Positions 1 to 5,990 of a stretch of DNA of 9,820 nucleotides are shown here, piece by piece. The position numbers and the translations under genes were made by a program. Origin of the DNA: Eubacterium sp. (GTDB taxonomy: Bacteria; Bacillota; Clostridia; Lachnospirales; CAG-274); the NCBI GenBank assembly GCA_020859645.1, contig JAJBVU010000021.1, positions 1 to 9,820 on the forward strand, written 5' to 3'. Numbering within the stretch: the stretch's first letter is position 1; each line of letters starts with the position of its first letter. Under the pieces are notes generated by a model, which saw only the letters and a program-made list of their open reading frames with translations, had not been told where the DNA came from and ran no database searches.

Positions 1-300
1 GCTCATTTTTAAAATGATTCGTTTTTCATTTTGTGTGCAAATTTCCAGAAGTTCATCAAAATCGTGTCTATAATCTGTGGGTTTATAAAATATATTGCCG
101 ACAAGAATTTCATCAACAGTCACTTCCAATACATTTGCAATTCTTATAAGAACATCAAGACTCGGCTTTTTTGTGCCGCTTTCTATGTAACTTATATAAG
201 GAACAGATACATTGCTGCCTTCAGCAAGCTTTTCTTGGGTAATTGAGCAACGTAAACGTATTTCTTTAATTCTTTTGCCTATTAATTTATAATCTGTCAT
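1..300 (-). CDS. XRE/Cro-type HTH transcriptional regulator (3' end cut by window edge)
   Basis: One hundred codons are open from an ATG at 300-298 to the window edge, so the C-terminus is missing. The protein begins MTDYKLIGKRIKEIR and has a classic HTH_3 (Cro/cI, XRE) domain at about residues 7-62. Helix 2 and the recognition helix lie in TQEKLAEGSNVSVPYISYIE, followed by the typical SGTKKPSLDVLIRIANVLEV. Such proteins bind DNA as dimers and usually act as repressors, often in mobile elements or stress switches. The start is well supported by a near-perfect AAAGGAGGTGA ribosome binding site six bases upstream. It is divergent from the small ORF at 368-595, and an inverted repeat in the gap could be its operator. 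Its targets and any ligand-binding or peptidase C-terminal domain cannot be seen. The family call is secure; the role is not known. Confidence 0.88.
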   Translation of the reverse strand, partial: MTDYKLIGKRIKEIRLRCSITQEKLAEGSNVSVPYISYIESGTKKPSLDVLIRIANVLEVTVDEILVGNIFYKPTDYRHDFDELLEICTQNEKRIILKMS

Positions 301-320
301 AACAGCTCACCTCCTTTCTC

Positions 321-357
321 CTGTTTACGGGAACATAAACTGCCGGCTTTTAAACAG
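321..357. promoter_or_regulatory. Candidate operator: inverted repeat CTGTTTA-N23-TAAACAG
   Basis: Seven-base arms CTGTTTA (321-327) and TAAACAG (351-357) form a perfect inverted repeat with start-to-start spacing of 30 bp, close to three helical turns. It lies in the short divergent gap between the XRE regulator and the small ORF, where such a regulator would bind. Its use as an operator is inference; a seven-base match in AT-rich DNA can arise by chance. No convincing -35/-10 pair was found in this gap on either strand. Confidence 0.3.
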
Positions 358-367
358 ACGAACATTT

Positions 368-595
368 ATGTTTTTAGCCTTATATAGATATGTTGATTTA
401 AAAACTAAAGAAACAGTAGGAAGTATACCAAGTCAAAGCAATTATGAAGCTTATGTTGAATATGCTAAAAAAATCTTTGAAGCAGAAAGCATAGATGAAG
501 TAACCGAAATGCAAAGTACACTGCTTGCCTCTGTTTCAAACTACTTTGAATTGATTGAAAAAGAGTATTTAAAGCATACCATAGGTTTCGTATAA
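368..595 (+). CDS. Small hypothetical protein (75 aa), possibly a gene remnant
   Basis: The ORF encodes 75 residues starting MFLALYRYVDLKTKETVG and ending KHTIGFV. It is charged and acidic in the middle, probably alpha-helical, with no membrane segment, signal peptide or motif that I recognise. No Shine-Dalgarno sequence precedes the ATG at 368, which is unlike every other gene in the window. The frame stays open upstream to about 293 without another good start. It may therefore be poorly translated, start differently, or be the tail of a broken gene. Its amino-acid composition looks protein-like rather than random, and it lies next to a divergent XRE regulator and a C-rich stretch, which would fit debris of an accessory element. 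No function is assigned. Confidence 0.4.
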   Translation: MFLALYRYVDLKTKETVGSIPSQSNYEAYVEYAKKIFEAESIDEVTEMQSTLLASVSNYFELIEKEYLKHTIGFV

Positions 596-670
596 CTGCG
601 GCAGTAAGAGGAATTTATTCTCGGTTGCCGTACTCTTTCGGCTTCGTCCCCCCCTACCCCTTTCCGCTTT
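596..670. other. C-rich non-coding stretch, possible element junction
   Basis: Immediately after the small ORF the composition changes sharply: a CGGCA/TGCCG pair (599-603 and 626-630) and then CGTCCCCCCCTACCCC at about 645-660. Nothing here reads as a gene in either strand, and the seven-C run is unlike the rest of the window. It may be a junction or scar of an inserted element, but no direct repeats or att sequences that would prove this were found. Confidence 0.3.
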
Positions 671-686
671 AAAATATTACCAATAC

Positions 687-728
687 AAAAAGAGAATGAA
701 TGCCGAAAAGCTTCATTCTCTCTTTTTT
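687..728. terminator. Bidirectional intrinsic terminator (rubrerythrin / small ORF)
   Basis: A perfect 10-bp stem, AGAGAATGAA (691-700) with TTCATTCTCT (712-721), encloses an 11-base loop. It is followed by a T-run at 723-728 on the plus strand and by an A-run at 687-690 that becomes a U-run on the minus strand. It lies 43 bp past the stop of the minus-strand rubrerythrin gene, which it most likely ends; it can also stop plus-strand transcription from the left. Confidence 0.85.
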
Positions 729-763
729 ATTGCCTTTAGTTATCAGTCTTTACTTTAAAGCTA

Positions 764-1315
764 TTAATCTTTAAAGTATCTGTCTAAAAGACCCTTGAAA
801 GCACAGCCGTGTCTCGCTTCGTCCTTAGCCATTTCGTGAACAGTGTCATGAATTGCGTCATAGCCAAGCTCTTTAGCTCTCTTAGCAAGGTCGACCTTAC
901 CCTGGGTTGCGCCGTTTTCAGCCATATATCTGAGCTCAAGGTTCTTCTTTGTAGAGTCCGTAACAACCTCTCCCAAAAGCTCTGCGAATTTAGCTGCGTG
1001 TTCAGCTTCTTCATAAGCTGCCTTCTCATAGTAAAGACCAACCTCGGGGTAGCCCTCTCTGTGAGCAACTCTTGCCATAGCAAGATACATTCCAACCTCA
1101 GTACATTCACCTGCGAAGTTATCTCTTAAGCCCTGAACAACCTCTTCGTCAAGACCCTGAGCAATACCAACCTTATGCTGGTCAGCCCAAACAAGCTCTT
1201 CGTCTAAGGGTTCTTCCTTAAACTTTGAACCGGGAACTTTACACTGAGGACAAAACTCGGGGGCTTCTGTTCCGATGTGAACATATCCGCAAACGGGACA
1301 AACAAATTTTTTCAT
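764..1315 (-). CDS. rbr: Reverse rubrerythrin (rubredoxin domain first), NAD(P)H-linked peroxidase component
   Basis: This 183-residue protein has an N-terminal rubredoxin-like domain with four iron-binding cysteines (CPVC at 6-9, CPQC at 22-25), followed by a ferritin-like diiron four-helix domain from about residue 50. Likely diiron ligands are E70, E103 with H106 (ExxH), E133, and E166 with H169 (ExxH). Having the rubredoxin first is the mark of the 'reverse' rubrerythrins of clostridia, which as known for the family reduce hydrogen peroxide (and oxygen) with electrons from NADH passed through a reductase and rubredoxin; they are cytoplasmic and part of the oxygen/peroxide stress response. 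The ATG start is supported by GGAGGTAA upstream. The gene has its own consensus promoter and terminator, so it is monocistronic. It has no functional link to the sugar-acid operon that I can see. Confidence 0.93.
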   Translation of the reverse strand: MKKFVCPVCGYVHIGTEAPEFCPQCKVPGSKFKEEPLDEELVWADQHKVGIAQGLDEEVVQGLRDNFAGECTEVGMYLAMARVAHREGYPEVGLYYEKAAYEEAEHAAKFAELLGEVVTDSTKKNLELRYMAENGATQGKVDLAKRAKELGYDAIHDTVHEMAKDEARHGCAFKGLLDRYFKD

Positions 1316-1381
1316 AATAATTTACCTCCATTATTCGTAATTGTTTTTGTTTAGAACTAAGTTTCATTAGGTTATGAATAT

Positions 1382-1410
1382 ATTATAATACATACATTTT
1401 AATCTGTCAA
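1382..1410 (-). promoter_or_regulatory. Perfect consensus sigma-A promoter of the rubrerythrin gene
   Basis: Read on the minus strand, TTGACA (1410-1405) and TATAAT (1387-1382) are separated by exactly 17 bp, the textbook optimum. Transcription would start near 1375, giving a leader of about 60 nt before the ATG. A loose dyad, TTAT-N9-ATAA, at 1372-1388 overlaps the -10 and might be a PerR/Fur-type site, but it does not match the PerR consensus well. Confidence 0.85.
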
Positions 1411-1454
1411 TAAATATTTTTTAAATTTTTCATTTTTAGCTGCTGCTAACCTTT

Positions 1455-2336
1455 TTACTTCAAAAGCACCTGACTGCGGTAGTCCTTCGGTGACACGCCG
1501 TATTCCTTTTTAAAGGCTCTGTAAAAAGCAGTATAGTCCGAAAAGCCGAATTTTTCAGCCACAAGGGTAATAGGCTCTCCGGCAGCTATTGCGGAACGGC
1601 AGGCATTCAGTCTCTTCTTTATTATATATTGGTGCAGGGATATTCCCAAAGCGTCCTTGAAAATATGCGAAACATAATACTTGCTTACGAAAAAATGCTC
1701 TGCTATCTGCTCAAGCGTCAAGTCCTCTGTTATGTTTGCGTTTATATATTCAAATACAAGCTCGATTAACTCTTTCTGGGGCGGTGAATTTATTTTATTG
1801 CTTTTTTCGTAAATTATACGGTTGATTTTCAAAAGAACGGTTAATATATGGTTAATACAGGTGACGTTTTTAAAGGGAAGATTTTCGTTGTTTTCCTGCC
1901 AAAGATCCAAAAGACTGCCGAAAAGATCGTTAAAAGAAAAATAGTCTACGTGAAAACGATATTCCTTGTTTTCCTTTGCAAACTCAAAGCCGAAAAAGAC
2001 TTCGGGAAAAATCTGCGACATTTTATCAAGCAGGTCCTTATGAAGCCACAAAACAAATCTTCGGTAAGGCACTTTTTCATCTATTGTTTTGGGGTGGTGA
2101 ACAGTATTAGGCGGAATCATCAGAAAGTCCCCGGCTTTAAGGTCATAAAGCTGATCTTCAACGGAATAAACAACATTTCCTTCAAGAAAAAAATAACACT
2201 CATAGTGAGAGTGACAGTGTGAAATAATGTTTCCTATTTTTAAATCCTTATAATAAAAGCATTCAAAATCCCCCGAATTAAGCTGCTGGCGTCTTATAAA
2301 GGAAATAGCAGATTTGTGTTTCGTCTTATTTGCCAT
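1455..2336 (-). CDS. AraC-family regulator with N-terminal cupin domain, likely activator of the divergent uxuA operon
   Basis: The protein has 293 residues if started at the ATG at 2336 (MANKTKHK), which has a GAAGGAAG site eight bases upstream. A longer in-frame start at 2432 would put the promoter inside the gene and is not favoured. The N-terminal half is an AraC_binding cupin (about 25-100) with the pattern H42-S-H44-Y-E46 and a KAGDFLMIPPNTVHH strand. The C-terminal 100 residues are the double helix-turn-helix HTH_18 domain, with the two helix pairs at about 207-228 and 255-276 (EKFGFSDYTAFYRAFKK is typical). Cupin-type AraC proteins sense small sugars or sugar acids and activate the adjacent operon. 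Divergence from the mannonate/TRAP operon points to a sugar acid or a pathway intermediate as effector, which is inference. A matching direct-repeat operator lies in the intergenic region. Confidence 0.92.
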   Translation of the reverse strand: MANKTKHKSAISFIRRQQLNSGDFECFYYKDLKIGNIISHCHSHYECYFFLEGNVVYSVEDQLYDLKAGDFLMIPPNTVHHPKTIDEKVPYRRFVLWLHKDLLDKMSQIFPEVFFGFEFAKENKEYRFHVDYFSFNDLFGSLLDLWQENNENLPFKNVTCINHILTVLLKINRIIYEKSNKINSPPQKELIELVFEYINANITEDLTLEQIAEHFFVSKYYVSHIFKDALGISLHQYIIKKRLNACRSAIAAGEPITLVAEKFGFSDYTAFYRAFKKEYGVSPKDYRSQVLLK

Positions 2337-2391
2337 AAAATCGCTTCCTTCTTTGTGAATTATTAACAAAAAACCAATATCTATTAAAATT

Positions 2392-2420
2392 ATTATATAA
2401 CAAAACAACAACTTTTGCAA
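2392..2420 (-). promoter_or_regulatory. Probable promoter of the AraC-family regulator
   Basis: On the minus strand TTGCAA (2420-2415, 4 of 6 consensus) and TATAAT (2397-2392, perfect) are 17 bp apart. The start would be near 2385, giving a leader of about 50 nt. The -35 lies inside the first copy of the direct repeat at 2407-2443, so the regulator bound there would block its own promoter. Confidence 0.65.
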
Positions 2421-2443
2421 GGTTTTAAACAACTAAAACAATG
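2407..2443. promoter_or_regulatory. Candidate AraC-type operator: two direct repeats AACAACTnnnnCAAnG, 21 bp apart
   Basis: The copies at 2407-2422 and 2428-2443 share 11 of 16 bases in the same register, with AACAACT identical in both, and are offset by 21 bp, two full helical turns. Direct half-sites about 21 bp apart, the nearer one abutting or overlapping the -35, are the known layout for AraC-type activators. Here the nearer copy touches the -35 of the uxuA promoter and the farther one covers the -35 of the regulator gene, which would allow activation of one and repression of the other. The repeat is seen; the function is inferred. Confidence 0.55.
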
Positions 2444-2470
2444 TTTTTATGAACAAATTACATATATAAT
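2442..2470 (+). promoter_or_regulatory. Probable activator-dependent promoter of the uxuA-TRAP operon
   Basis: A perfect -10 TATAAT lies at 2465-2470. The position 17 bp upstream (2442-2447) reads TGTTTT, a poor -35, as expected for a promoter needing an activator. Transcription would begin near 2477, leaving a leader of about 58 nt before the uxuA ATG. Confidence 0.6.
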
Positions 2471-2495
2471 CATTATAAAAGAAGTTACGGAAAAA

Positions 2496-2510
2496 GGCAG
2501 TGTTTCTGCC
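2496..2510 (+). repeat. Small perfect hairpin in the uxuA leader
   Basis: GGCAG (2496-2500) and CTGCC (2506-2510) form a perfect five-base inverted repeat around TGTTT. It sits in the predicted leader, ten bases before the GGAGG ribosome binding site. It may be a short leader hairpin affecting mRNA stability, or a second protein-binding dyad. It is too small to be a riboswitch and has no following T-run, so it is not a terminator. Confidence 0.35.
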
Positions 2511-2534
2511 AAATCCGAAAGGAGGAATTTTTAT

Positions 2535-3596
2535 ATGAAACTGTCATTTAGGTGGTACGGCGAGGACGACAAGGTAACGCTTGAAAACATCAGACAAATC
2601 CCCGGAATGGAATCCATTGTTACGGCGGTTTATGACGTGCCCGTAGGCGAGGTTTGGAGTGAAGAAAGCATTGCAAAGCTTAAAAAGCTTGTGGAGGACG
2701 CAGGTCTTTCATTCGACGTTATCGAAAGCATACCCGTTCACGAGGATATTAAGCTGGGGCTTCCCACCCGTGACCGCTATATCGACAACTACTGCGAAAA
2801 CATAAGACGTGTGGCAAAAGCCGGAATTAAGTGCATCTGCTACAACTTTATGCCTGTTTTCGACTGGACAAGAACCCAGCTTGACCACGTTCTGCCCGAC
2901 GGCTCAACCTCCCTTGTTTATTATCAGGAGCAGGTTGACAAGGTGAACCCCCTGGAAAGCGACAGCGACTTAACTCTTCCCGGTTGGGACGCAAGCTATT
3001 CAAGAGAAGAGCTTAAGGACGTTGTGGCAAAATACAACGCTATGAGTGAAGAGGATTTATGGGCTAACCTTAAATATTTCCTTGAAAGAGTTATTCCCGT
3101 TGCGGCTGAATGTAACGTAAATATGGCTATTCACGAGGACGACCCCTGTTGGAGCATTTTCGGACTGCCCCGAATAATTGTTGACGAAGCAAGCCTTGAC
3201 AGGTTCTTGTCCCTTGTAGACGATGTTCACAACGGAATTACACTTTGCACAGGCTCTTTGGGCTGCTCAGCCAAAAACGATGTTGTTAAAATGGCTGCAA
3301 AATACGCTAAAATGGGCAGAATACACTTTGCCCACTTAAGAAACGTAGCTGTCCTTGACAACGGCTTCGAAGAAAGAGCCCACCTTTCAAAATGCGGCTC
3401 TCTGGATATGTACGCTATTGTAAAGGCTCTCTATGACAACGGCTTTAAGGGCTACATAAGACCCGACCACGGCAGAATGATCTGGGGCGAAACAGGCAGA
3501 GCGGGCTACGGACTTTATGACAGGGCTTTAGGCGCAGCCTACATAAACGGTCTTTGGGAAGCCTGTGAAAAACAGGACATTAAAAACAATTATTAA
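2535..3596 (+). CDS. uxuA: Mannonate dehydratase (EC 4.2.1.8)
   Basis: UxuA removes water from D-mannonate to give 2-keto-3-deoxy-D-gluconate, a cytoplasmic step of hexuronate breakdown. The protein has 353 residues from the ATG at 2535, which follows GGAGG at 2521-2525; a longer reading frame from 2415 would run through the promoter and is rejected. Family signatures include CYNFMPVFDWTRTQL (102-116), the MAIHEDDPCWSIFGLPRI block around 197-214, LCTGS at 237-241, HLRN at 267-270 and RPDHGRMIWGE at 309-319. Metal ligands by comparison with the Streptococcus suis enzyme (His199, Cys237, His266, Asp310) fit H200, C238, H267 and D311, with the same spacing. Length matches the Firmicutes form, shorter than the E. 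coli one. It is the first gene of the five-gene operon; the next gene starts 16 bp on. Confidence 0.96.
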   Translation: MKLSFRWYGEDDKVTLENIRQIPGMESIVTAVYDVPVGEVWSEESIAKLKKLVEDAGLSFDVIESIPVHEDIKLGLPTRDRYIDNYCENIRRVAKAGIKCICYNFMPVFDWTRTQLDHVLPDGSTSLVYYQEQVDKVNPLESDSDLTLPGWDASYSREELKDVVAKYNAMSEEDLWANLKYFLERVIPVAAECNVNMAIHEDDPCWSIFGLPRIIVDEASLDRFLSLVDDVHNGITLCTGSLGCSAKNDVVKMAAKYAKMGRIHFAHLRNVAVLDNGFEERAHLSKCGSLDMYAIVKALYDNGFKGYIRPDHGRMIWGETGRAGYGLYDRALGAAYINGLWEACEKQDIKNNY

Positions 3597-3612
3597 AAGG
3601 AGGTAAATTTTT

Positions 3613-4461
3613 ATGGATTTATGCTTTGGAACTAATCTTGAAGGAAAGGTAGCTGTTGTAACAGGCGCAGGAGGTGTTCTCTGCGGAATGTTTGCCAAAA
3701 CTCTTGCCAAAGCCGGAGCAAAGGTTGCTCTTCTCGACCTTAATCTTGAGGCTGCCGGGGCAGTGGCTTCCGACATAATCGCTTCGGGCGGAACCGCAAA
3801 GGCTTATAAGGCAAACGTTCTTGAAAAGGACTCGCTTAAGGAGTGCCACACCGCTGTTTTAGAGGATTTCGGAAAGTGCGACATACTTATAAACGGAGCA
3901 GGTGGAAACAACCCCAGAGCCAACACCGACAAGGAATATTATTTCGACGGAGACATTGACTCAGACACAATTTCATTTTTCGACCTTGACAAAAGCGGCA
4001 TAGAGTTCGTATTTAACTTAAACTTCGTGGGAACTCTTCTCCCCACACAGGAATTTGCAAAGGATATGCTTGGCAGAAAGGGCTGCAACATTCTCAACAT
4101 TTCCTCAATGAACGCCTTTACACCTCTTACGAAAATACCGGCTTACAGCGGAGCAAAGGCAGCTATAAGCAACTTCACACAGTGGCTTGCGGTACACTTC
4201 TCAAAGGTAGGTATCAGAGTAAACGCTCTTGCGCCCGGCTTTTTCGTAACAAATCAAAACAGACGGCTTTTGTTTAACGAGGACGGAACCCCTACCCCCA
4301 GAACAGAAAAAATTTTAGCAGCTACCCCTATGGGCAGATTCGGCGAAGCGGAAGAGCTTAACGGAACCCTTCTTTTCCTGTTAAACAACGAAGCCGCCGG
4401 CTTTATAACAGGCGTTGTAATACCCATTGACGGCGGATTTTCAGCTTACTCCGGCGTATAA
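3613..4461 (+). CDS. SDR-family D-mannonate oxidoreductase (fructuronate reductase, YjmF/UxuB-like)
   Basis: This 282-residue short-chain dehydrogenase probably reduces D-fructuronate to D-mannonate, the step before UxuA. Visible are the Rossmann glycine motif TGAGGVLCG (17-25), an acidic D42 at the end of beta-2 that favours NAD(H) over NADP(H), NGAGG (94-98), and the catalytic set S165, Y178 and K182 (YSGAK). PGFFVTNQNR and the terminal IDGGFSAYSG are typical. An insertion of about 30 residues after NGAGG (about 99-130) is like that of the Bacillus subtilis YjmF type, known as D-mannonate oxidoreductase; this is a different fold from the E. coli UxuB. An AAAAGGAGG site precedes the ATG by nine bases. 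The substrate is inferred from the uxuA neighbour; other sugar-acid dehydrogenase activities are possible. Confidence 0.88.
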   Translation: MDLCFGTNLEGKVAVVTGAGGVLCGMFAKTLAKAGAKVALLDLNLEAAGAVASDIIASGGTAKAYKANVLEKDSLKECHTAVLEDFGKCDILINGAGGNNPRANTDKEYYFDGDIDSDTISFFDLDKSGIEFVFNLNFVGTLLPTQEFAKDMLGRKGCNILNISSMNAFTPLTKIPAYSGAKAAISNFTQWLAVHFSKVGIRVNALAPGFFVTNQNRRLLFNEDGTPTPRTEKILAATPMGRFGEAEELNGTLLFLLNNEAAGFITGVVIPIDGGFSAYSGV

Positions 4462-4483
4462 TCGAAAGGGGGATGTTGTATAA

Positions 4484-5497
4484 ATGAAAGTTTTTAAAAA
4501 AATTTTAACGGCAGCCTTAGCCTCGGCTCTGTGCTTCGGCGTCTTGACAGGCTGCGGTTCAACTGAAAGCAAGAGAATTATAAGAATAGGTCACAATCAG
4601 TCACAGGAACACCCCACCCACATCGGTCTTTTGGCTTTTGAAGAGTTTATAGAAGAAAAATTAGGCGACAAATATGACGTTGAGGTTTATCCCAGCGAGC
4701 TTTTGGGCTCTCAGACAGATATGGTTCAGCTTACACAGACAGGGGCTATCGACTTCTGCGTAGCAAGCAACGCCATTTTGGAAACCTTCAGCAAAAACTA
4801 CGAAATATTCAATCTGCCCTATCTTTTCGCAAGCTCAGAAAGCTATCATGCCGTTATGGACGACACCGAAATAACGGACCAGCTTTTTAAGTCAACGGAA
4901 AAAGCAGGCTTTGAAGCCGTAACCTGGCTTGACGCAGGAACGAGAAATTTCTACACAGTTTCAAAGCCAATCGAAAGCCCCGAGGATCTCAAGGGTCTTA
5001 AAATAAGAGTTCAGCAGTCTCCTACAAACGTTGAAATGATGAGACTTTTGGGCGGTTCGGCTACACCTATGGGCTTCGGCGAGGTTTACACTGCTTTGCA
5101 GTCAAAGATAATTGACGGCGCTGAAAACAACGAGCTTGCCTTAACGGATAACGGTCACGGCGAGGTCTGCAAGTATTATTCATATGATATGCATCAAATG
5201 GTGCCCGATATTCTCATCGGCAACTACAGCTTCTTAAACGATCTGCCCGAGGACGAGCGTGAAATCTTCGAGGAAGGCTTTAAGCTTATAAATCAGGTCC
5301 AGCGTGAGGAATGGACCTCCGCCGTAGAAGCAGCCAAAGACAGGGCTCAAAATGAAATGGGCGTAACCTTTAACTACCCCGATCAGCAGCCCTTTGTAGA
5401 CGCCTGTGCGCCTCTTCATGAATCGGTGCTTGAAGGAAACCCCGACATTGTACCTATTTATGAAGCAATTCAAGAGTACAACGAAAAATTAGGCTAA
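4484..5497 (+). CDS. dctP: TRAP transporter solute-binding lipoprotein, DctP family
   Basis: The 337-residue protein carries a lipoprotein signal: a basic start (MKVFKK), a hydrophobic stretch and the lipobox LTGC with C24 as the lipidated cysteine. In a Gram-positive cell it would be tethered to the outer face of the membrane. The body is the DctP fold; the signature runs from GTRNFYTVSKPI (152-163) through LKGLKIRVQQSP (169-180) to MGFGEVYTALQSKIIDGAENN (196-216). R175 corresponds to the conserved arginine that grips the carboxylate of the ligand, and R154 and N215 are further conserved pocket positions. It hands its ligand to the DctQ-DctM membrane pair encoded next. With uxuA and the oxidoreductase upstream, the ligand is most likely a uronate or aldonate such as D-glucuronate, D-fructuronate or D-mannonate; this is inference. 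A purine-rich AAAGGGGGA precedes the ATG. Confidence 0.95.
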   Translation: MKVFKKILTAALASALCFGVLTGCGSTESKRIIRIGHNQSQEHPTHIGLLAFEEFIEEKLGDKYDVEVYPSELLGSQTDMVQLTQTGAIDFCVASNAILETFSKNYEIFNLPYLFASSESYHAVMDDTEITDQLFKSTEKAGFEAVTWLDAGTRNFYTVSKPIESPEDLKGLKIRVQQSPTNVEMMRLLGGSATPMGFGEVYTALQSKIIDGAENNELALTDNGHGEVCKYYSYDMHQMVPDILIGNYSFLNDLPEDEREIFEEGFKLINQVQREEWTSAVEAAKDRAQNEMGVTFNYPDQQPFVDACAPLHESVLEGNPDIVPIYEAIQEYNEKLG

Positions 5498-5513
5498 GGA
5501 GGGGTATAACATT

Positions 5514-5987
5514 ATGGATAAAATAAGAACAGGACTTAACAAATTTTTAAACCTTCTTGCAGGCATATCCTTCGCCGCAATGGTTCTTCTTACCTGTTGG
5601 CAGGTATTCACAAGATATATACTTCAAAACCCCTCTTCATGGTCAGAGGAGCTTGTTTCTTACCTTTTCGCATGGATGGCTCTTATAGGGGCTTCTGTTG
5701 TCACAGGTGAGAGAGGCCATATGAACATTCCCGTACTTGTTGAAAAATTCGGACCTGCCGGAAGAAAGGTCTTAGCTGTTTTTTCTGAGGTCATTGCCTT
5801 TGTATTCGCCGCTGTTATTCTTGTTTACGGCGGTATTCAGATTACGGTTTTGGCTATGGGTCAGCTTACATCTTCATTAGGCGTTGCAATAGGCATATTC
5901 TACATTGTTTTGCCTCTTTGCGGAGTTTTGAATATGATTTATGCCCTGCTTAATATAATCGATATTTGCAGGGGGAAGGAGGTTTAA
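5514..5987 (+). CDS. dctQ: TRAP transporter small membrane subunit, DctQ family
   Basis: The 157-residue protein has four predicted membrane helices at about 13-33, 48-66, 86-108 and 121-150. The DctQ signature is clear: WQVFTRYILQNP, then WSEELVSYLFAWMALIGAS and a polar GERGHM turn, with GQLTSSLGVAIGIFYIVLP in the second half. DctQ pairs with DctM in the cytoplasmic membrane; in TRAP systems it supports the transport subunit as a scaffold. The start is set by AGGAGGGG 9 bases before the ATG, 16 bp after the dctP stop. The last codons (K-E-V) contain the AAGGAGG ribosome binding site of dctM, so translation of the two membrane subunits is probably coupled. Confidence 0.95.
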   Translation: MDKIRTGLNKFLNLLAGISFAAMVLLTCWQVFTRYILQNPSSWSEELVSYLFAWMALIGASVVTGERGHMNIPVLVEKFGPAGRKVLAVFSEVIAFVFAAVILVYGGIQITVLAMGQLTSSLGVAIGIFYIVLPLCGVLNMIYALLNIIDICRGKEV

Positions 5988-5990
5988 TTT

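Noticed and set aside
809..1129. Plus-strand open frame opposite the rubrerythrin gene
   Set aside because: It is the antisense shadow of a clear rubrerythrin, without ribosome binding site or recognisable domain.
1436..1449. TTAGC-TGCT-GCTAA dyad just after the AraC regulator gene, considered as its terminator
   Set aside because: The stem has only five base pairs and no T-run follows on the minus strand, so it is not a convincing terminator; readthrough toward the rubrerythrin gene is possible.
2337..2432. Hydrophobic N-terminal extension of the AraC regulator (a possible membrane anchor)
   Set aside because: The 32 extra residues look like a membrane segment only because AT-rich promoter DNA translates to I, L and F; there is no ribosome binding site and it overlaps the regulator's own promoter.
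2415..2534. N-terminal extension of uxuA by 40 codons from an upstream in-frame ATG
   Set aside because: It would place the TATAAT box and the operator inside the gene, has no ribosome binding site, and the added residues do not belong to the UxuA family. The ATG at 2535 with GGAGG is clearly right.
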